Source of the DNA: Aspidapion aeneum
Taxonomy: Eukaryota; Arthropoda; Insecta; Coleoptera; Brentidae
Direction: 5' to 3'
Assembly (NCBI GenBank): GCA_963576565.1
Contig: OY755042.1
Coordinates: forward strand, 107,747,314-107,811,313
DNA: 64,000 nucleotides
The stretch's first letter is position 1, and every line of letters begins with the position of its first letter. The notes under the pieces were generated by a model. It was not told where the DNA came from. It saw only the letters and a program-made list of their open reading frames with translations, and searched no databases. The position numbers were made by a program, and so were the translations under genes. Of this stretch, positions 21,559 through 32,388 are shown in pieces.

Positions 21559-24500
21559 GTAAAAATTTAAAACAACTAAAAAAAAAGTTGATCTACATTT
21601 AGCAAGTATGGATATGCCAAGACACTTTTGGTCTTAGGACTCCTCTTAAAATATCCACGTTGTTTTTACTAGAAAATCTCAATTTCAGTTCTATTTCATA
21701 TTTTATCTTTGATACTAAAGCCTAATAAGTAATTTTATTACATTCGCTGTTGTAATTAAACTTCCAGGCAAGAAAAAAGACTCCGAAGAAAACACAACTG
21801 GTACGAAAGAAATCCTATTTGAAGCATCAAAATTTACCCCTTACAATTCGTCACAAGAACCCATTTTTCCTCCAGAACTCAAGCTTACAGACCGATACGA
21901 CAAGGAGTATCTAAAAGTTAAGGGACCCAATGTCACTTGGTTCAGGCCGACCACTTTTGAAGAGTTGCTTGCTTTAAAATATAAACATCAAAGTGCGAAG
22001 TTAGTCAATGGAAACTCTGAGGTTTGTAAAAATGTCTTTTATATACTCTCCTTCATCAGAGTTTAAAATAAAGTACTAGGGGACATTGTTAATGTACCGA
22101 AAATCGAAACTGTAACCTATAAAAAAAACTACGCAAAAGCCAGATCTACTCCTTTGGCATATGAATCTAAAAGCGATTAAGCTTCTAGACAATACTGAGC
22201 TAGTTTACAAACTAAAAAGATCAAAAGTAAAGCCGTCTGAGCTAGTAAACTAAATAAAATAAATAAAACAATTTAATGCTTTAGACAACAAATATGTGAA
22301 TAGTAAGGCCATTATTGATCCGTTTCTTTCTGTTATCGCTATCGAATGCCTTCCAGCAGTTGTTTTGTTATAAATAATAAACAAGAATTCCTATTTCATT
22401 TGTTTCAATAATTTTTGCAGGTTGGTGTGGAAATGAAGTTCAAACACATGCTCTATCCAGTAATCATTCAACCATCCGTTGTCAAAGAGTTAACAGAAAT
22501 CTATGAGACCGAACAAGGAGTGAGAGTGGGTGCAGGTGTGACACTAACAGATATGAGGGACTTCCTGCGCAAACAAATCGAAGAAAAACCAGAAGAAAAG
22601 ACTCGTATTTTTCAGGCAATTGTTGACATGTTGTGGTGGTTTGCAGGGAAGCAAATACGAAGTGTGGGAACGATTGGAGGTAAGGAAGATTTTGAGACCA
22701 TGTGCATCCTACTTGTAAGACCATCACAAGATATGCTTATTTTTAATCATAGGGAAATAAACTCCTTTTAAGAGTTTGCGTCTGGTTTTTAGGAAACATC
22801 ATGACTGGAAGTCCAATTTCTGACTTGTTACCAATACTGATGGCAACTCGGGTTGAGCTGGAAGTCCACCATAAAATTTCTGGATCAAGAATTGTAACTT
22901 TGGACGACAAGTTCTTTACTGGATACAGAAAGACTGTAGTTTTACAAGATGAGGTTCTTGTAGCTATTACTCTACCTTTCAGGTAGGTCCTGCAATTTAA
23001 ATAGCCCAGGCGCTATCTATACATGTTATTTTTAGTTTTGTTCCTTATTCTTTTAGTACTTAGCCTCCAGAATGTAAGACTGATTTAGAAATTTCTGTTG
23101 ATTCTCGAGTATTATTATTTTTGTTTTCCTTTAGTCATAAAAATCAATATTTTGAAGCCTACAAACAAGCGAGAAGAAGAGAGGACGATATTGCTATAGT
23201 TAATGCTGCTGTCAACGTTATTTTTGAAGACAGTTCAAACGTCATTAAAAATATTTACTTTGGTTTTGGCGGAATGTCTTTCAAAACCGTTACTGCGCCG
23301 AAGACGGAAGAAAATTTAAAGGGTCTACCTTGGAATAAATTTACTTTGGAAAAAGCTTACTCGTGGTTATTGGAGGATTTGCCTTTGGACCCTGGTAAGT
23401 TTAAGTTTTCTTATCCAACAATGATAGCTTCTTCTTCTTATCTCACCATATACATTTAAAATTATTTTTTTAACCTAGGTGCGCCCGGGGGCATGATCCA
23501 GTACAGACGATCCTTACCATTAAGTCTTTTTTTCAAAGCATTCCTGGCAATTTCCGAAAAGAGACAAAAAAACAATGAATTCGTAGAATTTTTGGAATCA
23601 TCCGAGTTAAGCGGAGGACATGAGATTCAGGAGCCGGAACAAAAGAGTTCCCAATACTTTACGGTTGTTCCTGAAACGCAAGAGAAGCACGATCATCTTC
23701 ACAGGTATATTTATCTTCGTACCCACGCTTAAGTAAATAAATCTGGAGGTTGTTATTTGTATCAGAAAATAATTATCCTTTATGTTTTGTAGACCAATAG
23801 TCCATGCATCAGCCTACAAACAAGCTTCTGGTGAAGCAATGTATACTGACGATATACCATTTTTTGAAGGAGAGTTGAACTTAGCTTTTGTAACAAGCAC
23901 AAAAGCACATGCCAAAGTTTTAAAAGTTGATGCTACAGAAGCTTTAAAAATAGAAGGTTAGTGCATAGTTCCAAAAACTAAAAAGATTCAAATTTTAAAT
24001 TAGGAACTTTATTATATAAAATCTTGGATATTGGTTGAACCAACTGCTTCCATTGGATACAACTGAGTCTAGCATAAACCTCCTATTGGTCCAGTAAATG
24101 ATGATTAAGTTTAATAGTTACATTTAGGCTATATACTTTTAAAATTTGTAGGTGTGATTGGGATGGTGTCTGCTGATGATATTCCTCCAGAACGCAACCA
24201 CTTTGGTAGTATTGTCCATGATGAAAAAATATTTATTGATGAAATAGTCACAAGTCAAGGTAATTTTTCAGTAAAACCAGACAGATCCAAAATAAAAAAA
24301 TTAATACTATCAAATAATCAATTTTTTAAACATTAGACTTTGCTACTTTTAAAAATCTTTTGTTTGTTTTCAAACAGGTCAAATTATTTGCGGAATTGTC
24401 GCCAAAGATCAGGCAACAGCGCAAAAGGCTGCTAGGGCTGTGAAAGTGGAATACGAAGATTTGCACCCTGCAGTAGTTTCGATAGAGGACGCTATCAAAC

Positions 24501-27500
24501 ATAAATCTTGGTGAGTTAAGCATTTTAATAAATTTAATTTTTTTAACGAGGGAAATGAGGCCGCAGACCAGGCAGCGAGAGAAGCGGCATCTGCCGAATT
24601 TTTCGGCCCCGAACCAGTCCTGGGAATATCATACAATGCTGCTAACTTAACCATATTGAGATGGATGGAGAACAGCTTCCAACAATACTGGATGAATATA
24701 CCAGAACTGGCTCACTCTAAAGAGTTCATTAAAGGACCTTGTCAGAAGAGGGCCAGGAATATCATTGGACTTACCAGACAGGAGATCCGTATAGTGACTG
24801 GACTCTTTACGGGTCACTGTCGACTAAGAGTACCCATGCACAGAATGGGAATAACCGAAGAGACCAAATGTAGACTCTGTATGGAGGATGACAATACAGT
24901 TAGACATGTACTGTGCGAATGTCCGGCTATTGCACGTTTACGACAAAACACTTCCAATAAACCTCAGATTGATTCAGAAGATCTGAACAATGTCTCACCC
25001 AAACTGATAGCTAACCTTTTTGGAGGATTAGGCATACTGTGGTAAGAAACCACTCAAAAGTGAGCCACAATAGAAATACTATTGGTCGCAGTGGAAGGGC
25101 TGCAAGGCCCACTCACATATGAATCGACATTAAGTCTAATTTTAAATGACAAACCTTCAAGCCTTTGAAGCTTTTCGAAAAAAAAATTACGCAATTTTTA
25201 GGTTTGCAGAAGTGCACCGAACAATGAATAAAGGTAACATTGACAAAGCCATCCAAGAGGCTCCTCACGTGATCGAAGATGAATGCAGATTGGGCGGGCA
25301 GGAACACTTTTACTTTGAAACGCAGGGCGTTGTTGCTGTTCCCAAAGGGGAGGACGATGAAATGGAAGTTTACGCTTCGACACAGCATCCTGCAGAGCTA
25401 ACGGTTAGTTTTTAATTATAGATTTGCACTTATGGCAAATTTCACATCTGTTTGGCTCTTATTCTTCTACAAGTGTCCTGTCATCTTTTATATTGAAATT
25501 TTTAAGAAGTTTGATGTCCGGGCCTGGATTTCTTTTAGGCCTTCTCCTATTTAGTGTTAAAGAGTTCAAAAGTATGAACGAACACCACTGTTTTAGCCTA
25601 TCAACTAATTTCAAGTTAAAGTTAACCTTGACTATTTCAAAATATCAGTTTCTTTAGATTTCTATACACCTGCAGCTTCCTTATCTTACTATCTATAATT
25701 CTAACTAGGGTCGTTAATTTTGTTAGATTTCCTCTGTGTATTTTATGAATGTTGGCTATAATTTTTATCTCTCAGTCTATGCACCAACCCGTAGAAATTT
25801 TTTTTTATGATGGACGTCAAACCACCTATGGTTTTAGATGAATAAAGTATATAATCTTCTTCAATGACTATCACTTTTTTTCAGCATCTAATCGCCGAAG
25901 CTCTTGGCGTTCTCGAAAACAAAATCTACACCAAAGTGAAACGTATCGGAGGCGGCTTCGGTGGCAAGGAATCAAAGGCATCTATGATTTGCATTCCAAT
26001 TACCATTGCTGCCAAGAAATTCAACCGACCAATCAGGTACGTCTATATATTTATCACCTAGTTAATTAATTTCCTTTATTTTCTTTTAGTTTTTTTAATG
26101 CAGAAGTATATAAAACTCTTTTTAGGTGTATGCTAGATAGAGATGAAGATATGATGATGACAGGAGGTAGGCATCCTTTCCTGATTAAATACAAAGTAGG
26201 CTTCGACAATAATGGAAACATTTTGGGGATAGATGCACATGCGTACTGCAATGGAGGGTACTCGGTCGATTTAAGTCCTGGCGTAAGTTAATCTATGCAT
26301 CCAAAAAAACTATATCACTTTAAGGGATCTCACCAGGAACTGTTTTAGGGCCCCAATTATGTTTACTTTTGTGTTTACTATTTCTTAGGTATCAGCAAAA
26401 CTCACACACATAAATTACTAAACTCAAAATTATTTCGTTTTAGGTTCTTGAAAGAGCCATGTTTCATATTCACAATGCGTATGATGTGCCCCATCTTAGG
26501 ATTAAGGGAACGATTTGCAAAACTAATCTCCCTTCCAACACTGCTTTTCGAGGGTTCGGAGGTCCCCAAGGCATGTTTGCTGTAGAAAACATAGTTCAAA
26601 ATATTGCGGACTTCCTTAGTATTGACAGGTCTGTATAAAATATAGTTGACTACCTGCAGTCATTGCTTAAATCTATTTTGTAGCTTCTCCACAGCGGAGA
26701 TCATGCTTTGCTTTGAGAATAAAAATTCATTACTGGTTAACTAATTGTTTTTCGGTTATATTTTAGAGCAAAAATTTCCGAGATAAACCTTTGCAAAGAA
26801 GGATATCTGACCCACTACAATCAGAAAGTTTTGAACTGTAATATGGACAAATGTTGGAAACAGTGTCTCACTAATTCCAAATACTACGAAAGAAAAAAGA
26901 AAATTGAAGAATACAACAGGTAAAAAATTCTTTAGCTTTTCAAATATTTCGATATTTTATTTAATATAAGTCAAAGGCTTTATTTAAAATTAAAATCGAC
27001 CGTTTTTTAATTCTACTTTCTTTTTTAAGACAAAACCGTTACAAAAAGAGGGGTATCGCTATGGTTCCAACGAAATTTGGTATTGCTTTTACTGCCAAAC
27101 ATTTAAACCAAGCTGGAGCACTAGTTTTAGTCTACACAGATGGTTCAGTGTTGCTTTCACATGGAGGTAAGTAAACGAATAAATTTATCTATTTCACGGG
27201 AGCAATTAAAAACACCTTTGGGTGTACGAGGATGCTTGAGGGACCTGCCGATTCATATGTAACAAACTAAATCCTTTTTAGGTATTGAAATGGGCCAAGG
27301 ACTCTACACAAAAATGTTACAAATCGCCAGTAAAGTATTAGAAATTCCCATCGAATTAATTCATACTAGTGGCACCGCCACCGATAAAGTACCAAACACA
27401 TCACCAACTGCAGCTAGTACTGGATCTGATTTAAATGGAATGGCTGTGCTGGTAAGTCAAGTCTCTTTCTAATAATGGTCTTAATTAGAATAGAAATAGT

Positions 27501-30500
27501 ACTTTAAATTTGATGAAGAATGTTTCTCAATCGAAGTGTTGTACATCTGGTAGTACCGCTAGTTTTAAGGAGTACTTTCAAGGAATATTCAATTTCACTT
27601 CAATTCAATTTATTTATTGGTTCCAGAAATAAATTACATTTCATGGCAAGAAGTTCTGCAAAAAAAATACTATATAAAGACCTACAATGGTCCTAACCCA
27701 GGTAGCAAGGTCACGTTTTTTAAACGTCAGAAAAAGGTCATTTTTAATGACCATTGACGTCTCTAACCTGACGTGTAAATGACCTTGAAATGACGATCAA
27801 AAGACACACCCAAAATGACGTCATTTTTAGACGTTTTAAAGACGTCAGCAATATGACGTATTTGGGACCAAAACAGAACATCAGTGACCTATTTATATTT
27901 TTTTTTAAAACTCTTCTGAATATATGAAATATTCCCTGCAGTTGAGAACACTGAAGGAAACTTAGACCTGAAAGTCCTGGAACAGGTACAGATCAAAATA
28001 GACCTAAGCCTAGACTTAGACATCTCCACCTGGAAGCGAAAGAGGCCTCGCAGTTTGTCGTGATTTAATATTTAATTTATTTCACATACATACCCCCACA
28101 TCTCGTATAAATTCGGTCAAGTACTGACTGGGGCACCATCTATGTAAGTATCAGTTTATGTCCCTTGGACAGTGTGCAGTGTTAGTAGTGACCAATATAT
28201 GACGTGTTTAAGACGTCAAAAACTACACGGCGAAACGACGTCAAGTAACTGACGCCTTAAAGACAACATTTTTTGGTAGATGACCTGCTGGTCATCCAAA
28301 TGACCACTTTTCGATGAAAAAAAGACGTCATTTGATGACCCCCTTGCTACCTGGGAATCTACAGACTATTTCTCAAAAAAGTCTTTTGAAATACAAGAAA
28401 AAATAAAAGGTATAGAGACAGCATAGAGAAATTAAGTCGTGAATGACATCTAAATTTTGCACTTTCAAGGAATAATCTACATTGCAGTAATTTTATTGAG
28501 AGTTAAAGTGGACAGTATGTGAATCTTAAACCGCGTAAGAGAATGAATGCAGAAAAGTTTGTCTTTTCGTAATGATGGTAAGATGGACTGTGAGCCTGCT
28601 GGGCCACTGGAACAACCAGTTTGACGACGGATTTCGTAAATGTGGAGGACTGAAGCAGGGTAGTCTAGAGAATATTTGATAAAAATATGGTACACTAAGG
28701 TGTGGTGACAATTGAAACTAACGCGGCGTGTAGCTTAGCAAATCACACCCCCGCTAAAAATAGTCACAACTCAAACAACATTGTTTTGAGAAAATCGCTG
28801 TTAAAGAATTTAGTTCATTAGAGAGATTCATTTTTCACTTACATGACAAATTACGAGTTAACATGTTATTTTATATCAACAGGAACCTATTAACTCAATG
28901 TAATTGGTGCAGTACGTTTCTCAGAAAAAATGATTTTTGTCGTTTTTAGTTAAAAAAAAGACAAAAACCCGATATTGTGACACTTTTTTAGAACAAGGCA
29001 TCATGACGTTGTAAATCAGGATGTCACGCAGGATGGTAAATAATAAAAAAAAAAGAAAACAAATAAAGAAGAAACTTTGTATTTATTTTTACAACGAGTT
29101 TTAAATTGCTGAATAACAACTGGGAATGTGATTATTCTCTAATAAATTCAAAAGATTTTTTTCTTCTTTCAATTCGAAAAAACAGTCAATTCGAAAAAAC
29201 AGTCACACACAAAAAAGAACATTATTTTACTTGTTATATGGGTCAGATTTAACCAATAGTTCACACGAAAACCTTCACAACTCGAAATGTGACTCTTTTC
29301 AGGATGAAACTCCACGTTCACGCTGTTATAAAGTCAAAAGTGACACTGTAAAGGAACGCATCCTCAGCTAAACTGGACAAAATAAAAGAGTCACATCGCC
29401 ATTTCGCGGTGAATTGTCGAAACATAAATGTGACGCTTTTATGGAAGAAAGTACAAGTTATTTCGATGATGGCGGCAGGTTTATCTCAATAAGGGCGATT
29501 TTTGAGTTGTGACTCTTTTTCAGCGGGTGTGCGAAATATTTAATCAAGTTGTTCTTCTTTTCAGAATGCTTGTCAAACTATCAAAGACCGCCTTAAGCCC
29601 TACAGAGAAACAGATCCGAAGGGCACGTGGCAATCCTGGGTTAAACAAGCCTACTTCGATAGAGTGAGCTTGTCAGCCGTAGGTTTCTACGCCACTTCAG
29701 ATATTGGATACGATTGGGACAAAAACGAAGGAAACTCGTTTAGGTGGGTACTTAATTGGTAACAAGTAAAGCGAAGTAAGATTGTATCTATGATGGACAC
29801 GTAAAGAAGTTGGACTTTTAATAAGAATCCTACGGGACGTAACCGGCTGAGGGAGCATAGAACACGTATTGGAGTTAAGGACGTCTATACCTGTCCAGCT
29901 TGGGGTAGGAAGAAGAATCATCAAGAATGTGAGACCTACTAAAGAATAAGACAGCAGACACAAACTTGAGGACCCAACCCTGAACGAGGAATAGCTGCAC
30001 TTCCCTAAAATAACTGATATATTGAACTTTGTAAAGAGAACATAAAGGCCCATTGACCAAGTAGGGTGCCAGAGTGGGTTAAAGAATAGATCTAGGACAT
30101 GACAAAAGGGCCCACTCTTGCCTAAAAATGTCTTAGTCTTACTAGGATCTAAAAAAGAAAATTCTTTTGACAATTTTTTTTTGGGTTTCGACGACTCAAG
30201 TCATATTTAAATCTGGTTAGGCTTTAAGTACTGATTGAAACTGGTTCAAGTTCGCATTATTCTTTAATTTGTAGATACTATACGTTTGGTGCCGCTTGTA
30301 CCGAGGTTGAAATCGACTGTTTAACTGGGGATCACAGAGTGTTGAGTACCGAAATCGTTATGGATTTAGGTAAGACCTCCGAGCCTGCAACATATTTATT
30401 TGTAAGGCTGAAAAATCAGAAATAGCCTATAAGCCCAAAAATAAATCTCGTTTTTTAGGTGAAAGTATAAACCCAGCCTTAGACATTGGTCAAATCGAAG

Positions 30501-31271
30501 GTGCGTTTATGCAAGGCTACGGGTTGTTCACCCTGGAAGAGTTGGTTTACTCTCCTACGGGAACCTTATACACCAGAGGTCCTGGAACGTACAAAATTCC
30601 TGGTTTCGGAGATATTCCTGCTGAGTTTAATGTATCGTTGCTTAAAGGAACCACCAATCCACAAGCGGTATATTCCTCAAAAGTAAGTTTATCTAGTTTT
30701 GCGTTCAATTGAGCAAGTTTTAGTGTACAAAAGTATTTTGCATTTCCAATATTTTTATTTGAATTTTTACGAATGTTTAATAAATATTTTAGGCTGTAGG
30801 TGAGCCACCTCTATTCCTAGCCAGTGCAGCCCTATTCGCCATAAAAGACGCAATCAAAGCAGCTAGATTACAAAATGGCGTCACCGAATCTTTTAAATTG
30901 GATGCGCCTGCCACTGCGTCTAAAATTAGGATGGCTTGCACGGATAATATAACTGCTAAGGTAATAATTATAATCAAAACAAACAATTCTATATATTTCT
31001 ATTTAATGCTTCATCAATTTAAATATTTAGAAGCTTCTACAATTTTGTTAAATTTTGCTGTTTTAGAAACCACAAAACTTTGCTATAAAATTTAATTCCT
31101 TCGACAAAAAATTTCATTGATTCACAGAGTTCAAAAATAGAAAAGTCTGTAAATTGATGGAATAGTAAAACTGTATCAAAAATTTAAAAGGACTATCAAG
31201 TTTTTCTATTTTCTTTTTAGCTTAAGGAACCACAGACTGGAACTTTCAAGCCTTGGAACATAATTGTTTAG
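16899..31271 (+). CDS. Xdh: Xanthine dehydrogenase, copy A (complete, 24 exons)
   Basis: XDH oxidises hypoxanthine to xanthine to urate in purine breakdown and contributes to insect eye and cuticle pigments; it is a cytosolic or peroxisomal molybdo-flavoprotein dimer. Exons: 16899-16964, 18977-19034, 20947-21043, 21164-21558, 21768-22021, 22421-22679, 22793-22982, 23135-23394, 23479-23704, 23793-23956, 24152-24259, 24378-24510, 25202-25403, 25885-26036, 26126-26282, 26444-26628, 26767-26919, 27030-27166, 27282-27451, 29565-29743, 30275-30369, 30459-30682, 30793-30960, 31221-31271. All introns are GT-AG. The joined frame is 4083 bases, 1360 residues plus TAG, within the usual XDH range. XDH rather than aldehyde oxidase is supported by Glu833 and Arg911 (human 803 and 881). 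Exon 1 starts at the only ATG before LVFFVNGKK. Several introns carry transposons. Exon borders were set by eye from frame continuity. Confidence 0.96.
17009..17938. mobile_element. Foldback element in Xdh-A intron 1
   Basis: The left arm (about 17009-17200) and right arm (about 17755-17938) are inverted copies. Shared text includes TTGATGTTTTTTG or its variant, AGACGTCTTCAAAT, CAAAACCGCTTCTT, TCAGCTACGAGGG and AAAAAGTCT. The ends TACCGGGTAGTCCCAG and TACAGGGTGGGCCTAG (inverted) are of the ACAGGGTG type frequent in this window. The interior is AT-rich. A corresponding element is not seen in Xdh-B intron 1. Confidence 0.65.
18278..18725. mobile_element. Degenerate inverted-repeat element in Xdh-A intron 1
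   Basis: It starts TACAGGGTGGCCAG. The left arm text GCAAGCTAATATTTAATTC and ACTAAG-TTTTTTTATGAGCTTTC is loosely inverted near 18630-18705. The right terminus is unclear. Non-coding. Confidence 0.45.
19198..19500. mobile_element. tRNA-like foldback element, partly deleted copy
   Basis: It matches the element at 835-1433. It begins with the same flank (AGCAAGTGAAATTACAGA, then TCTTCGGCCGGGACTC), then jumps at about 19261 directly to the central text AGGACAGTGGGA, so most of the left arm is missing. The right arm reaches GGTTCGAGTCCC and GAAAACTTTTTTCTTA. It lies in Xdh-A intron 2 just after exon 2. Confidence 0.65.
19530..20898. mobile_element. Inverted-repeat element in Xdh-A intron 2, split by an RTE insertion
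   Basis: The GC-rich left part, starting TTCGTATACACCAAACTGCT with CCGCGAGTGCGCC, has an inverted counterpart at 20820-20898 ending CGAAGCAGTTTGGTGTATTG-TATACG. The pattern fits an older TIR element whose middle received the antisense RTE at about 19683-20719. Target duplication is not resolved. Confidence 0.5.
19683..20719 (-). pseudogene. 5'-truncated RTE non-LTR retrotransposon in Xdh-A intron 2
   Basis: On the minus strand it encodes the end of an [18 protein letters not shown] (FADD motif), [14 protein letters not shown], and a C-terminal part with [19 protein letters not shown] and [12 protein letters not shown]. Several indels break the frame; there are separate open parts at 20544-20329 and 20057-19704. 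The 3' end is a TATATA tail (19683-19695), as in the copy at 51673-53478. Coding similarity stops abruptly at 20719, giving a 5' truncation. It is antisense to Xdh and absent from the same intron of copy B. Confidence 0.85.
21768..23704 (+). CDS. Xdh: Xdh-A exons 5-9: FAD-binding domain
   Basis: Residues 206-601. Exon 5 carries [15 protein letters not shown] and ends at LVNGNSE. Exon 6 opens with [16 protein letters not shown] and carries [12 protein letters not shown]. The FAD contact [18 protein letters not shown] is split by intron 6. Exon 7 has [11 protein letters not shown], whose Tyr is the residue that stacks on NAD in XDH. Exon 8 has [17 protein letters not shown] and [11 protein letters not shown]; exon 9 has the short linker [17 protein letters not shown] to the molybdenum domain. 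Introns are 84-399 bp. No disruption is seen. Confidence 0.93.
23793..31271 (+). CDS. Xdh: Xdh-A exons 10-24: molybdenum-cofactor domains
   Basis: Residues 602-1360. Landmarks with human counterparts counted along the chain: Gln798 in ASTQHP (768), Phe829 and Glu833 in GGGFGGKE (799, 803), Arg911 in LERAMFH (881), Arg943 and Phe945 in [13 protein letters not shown] (913, 915), Phe1040 in FGIAFT (1010), Ala1110 in NTSPTAAS (1080), and the catalytic base Glu1292 in AVGEPPLF (1262). The full active-site set is present, so this copy should be catalytically competent. The protein ends PWNIIV with TAG at 31269-31271. Introns 12, 19 and 20 carry mobile-element sequence. Confidence 0.94.
24545..25140 (+). 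mobile_element. 5'-truncated RNase H-bearing non-LTR element in Xdh-A intron 12
   Basis: An open frame from about 24545 to the TAA at 25043-25045 begins within the end of an RNase H domain ([13 protein letters not shown]) and continues with [28 protein letters not shown] text (here [16 protein letters not shown]) and a zinc-knuckle-like [20 protein letters not shown]. This order is typical of the ORF2 C-terminus of I/Jockey-group elements with RNase H. The 3'UTR contains GTGGAAGGGCTGCAAGGCCC and ends near CACATATGAATC; the same 3' end is found as a stub at 53638-53707. It is sense to Xdh. Copy B has no such insert. Confidence 0.85.
25404..25884 (+). other. Xdh-A intron 13, nothing recognised
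   Basis: An intron of 481 bp with GT-AG borders. The matching intron of copy B (58027-58399) is shorter and only partly alignable. No mobile element or RNA gene is recognised. Confidence 0.6.
27697..28355. mobile_element. 659-bp TIR element rich in TGACGT motifs
   Basis: The ends CCCAGGTAGCAAGG and CCTTGCTACCTGGG are perfect 14-bp inverted repeats. Between them TGACGT/ACGTCA-type motifs recur many times in both halves (for example near 27727, 27760, 27816, 27840, 28200, 28236, 28324). There is no open frame. It lies in Xdh-A intron 19 and is absent from copy B. Superfamily and target duplication were not resolved. Confidence 0.8.
28744..29533. mobile_element. 790-bp TIR element (family of 2303-3040) in Xdh-A intron 19
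   Basis: The ends CACACCCCCGCTAAAA and TTTTTCAGCGGGTGTGCG are inverted. It is the reverse-oriented relative of 2303-3040. AAAT flanks both sides (28740-28743 and 29534-29537). The corresponding site in Xdh-B intron 19 (near 63045-63060, text CAAATATTTGATCAAG) is uninterrupted and has AAAT once, which supports a short AAAT target duplication. Confidence 0.8.
29820..30010 (+). pseudogene. Old RNase H-element relic in Xdh-A intron 20
   Basis: The text translates in broken frames to phrases such as [12 protein letters not shown] followed by CPAW and downstream EES-like residues. These resemble the basic linker plus zinc-knuckle tail of I/Jockey-type ORF2. The same relic is present in intron 20 of copy B (about 63310-63490), so it predates the Xdh duplication. 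Assignment is tentative because the frame is badly degraded. Confidence 0.45.
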
Positions 31272-31870
31272 ATAAAAAATATTTGTATTTATTTACAGTA
31301 TTTCTAAATTTTTTTATTTATATTGTAAATATATTATGGACGCATTGGAGGAGAACAAAGTGCCACACTTTACTATTTTTTTATATATAAATATATTTTT
31401 GTTTTATTACTTGTTAATATTTGGTGTTATTTCACAGAGTTCCTCCAACTCTTTTTGATTTATTTTTTTAGAATTTGAGAGCATTATGAATGTTAGCACA
31501 GCTAAAAAAAACATCAAAGCTTCTTTTATGTTTTGGTTTTAAAAGAGAGTTTGTTTAGCCCAACTGAGAAAATCATTTAAGAGCGTTGGAAATAAAATTG
31601 CAGTTACTTTTAGTAGATCGTCTAAAGATATCTTTTCTTGACAGTTTTCAAAGAAGATTTTATTTTTTATTTTATTATCCTGGTTCGGTTCGGTTCGGTT
31701 CCGTTATTATTCATTCATATTATTCTTGAAATATTTCCTGCATTAAATAATTTGAAACTTTTACCTTTAATATTTTGTTTACGAAACCTAACAAAATCTT
31801 CGTCAAACTGTGTTTCGCTTATTCCCAGAAAATGATTGCTTTGAACTAAATCTGTTTCCTTCTCTACAGA
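31272..31870 (+). other. 3' flank of Xdh-A
   Basis: AT-rich sequence downstream of the stop, with ATTTATTTA-like stretches near 31285-31325. No canonical AATAAA occurs in the first 300 bp; AATAAA is found near 31591. A TTCGG-type tandem (GGTTCGGTTCGGTTCGG) lies at 31682-31700 and is the reverse of CCGAA repeats near 41368 and 42400. Confidence 0.5.
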
Positions 31871-31875
31871 CAACA

Positions 31876-32365
31876 TGTTCGTGCAACTTTAATTTAAATT
31901 CAAATTTTGCGCCAAATTCCCGTATTCGGAAAACCCACACAATTTCAATTTTGATTGGCACAAGCAAAACGCCAGCGCCATCTACGAAAAATGAATCTGC
32001 GCAAAAAGGCGTAACCAAAAAAGATTTCGTCTGTCGTATTCTATCGAGATCACCACGCAGCATGGTGATAAATTCTATTAACCAAAAAATCCAATAACAT
32101 TCTTAGAAAATCAAACTAAACCATTACACAAACAAGTGATTCTAGTGTGGATAGACTGCAACGACTGGGCCAGCGAGAGGAGCTCCTCTGGACGACGGAA
32201 ACAACTGAAAAGGTGAGTGCCAATCCTCTATATTGTCTTTGTGTGGCTCGGAAAAATTAATATTTTTACATCGTCCTTTTAAGGATTTTTGCACCCAGAT
32301 TTTATAAAACGATCAGCGCTTACAGTCCCGCAGCTCTACCAACCTCAAACCTCAAAACATCAACA
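31876..32365 (+). repeat. 5' LTR of BEL/Pao element
   Basis: 490 bp, TG...CA ends. It appears identical to the 3' LTR when read line against line. A donor-like AAAAGGTGAGTGCC lies at about 32206. No sure TATA box is assigned. Confidence 0.95.
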
Positions 32366-32370
32366 TTTTC

Positions 32371-32388
32371 TGGTCCCACGACCCAGAT
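32371..32388 (+). other. Probable primer binding site
   Basis: TGGTCCCACGACCCAG lies five bases after the 5' LTR. It starts with TGG, as expected for pairing with a tRNA CCA end. The tRNA species is not identified. Confidence 0.5.

Noticed and set aside
29697..30173. 158-codon minus-strand frame over Xdh-A exon 20 and intron 20
   Set aside because: It overlaps an Xdh exon in antisense and an old retroelement relic; no independent domain is recognisable.
16899..31271. Aldehyde oxidase instead of xanthine dehydrogenase
   Set aside because: The purine-binding Glu (GGGFGGKE) and Arg (LERAMFH) that distinguish XDH, and the NAD-site Tyr in GYRKT, are all present.
31803..32097. Frames of 86 and 95 codons in the BEL LTR
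   Set aside because: They lie in the LTR and recur in the 3' LTR on both strands; not known coding in this superfamily.
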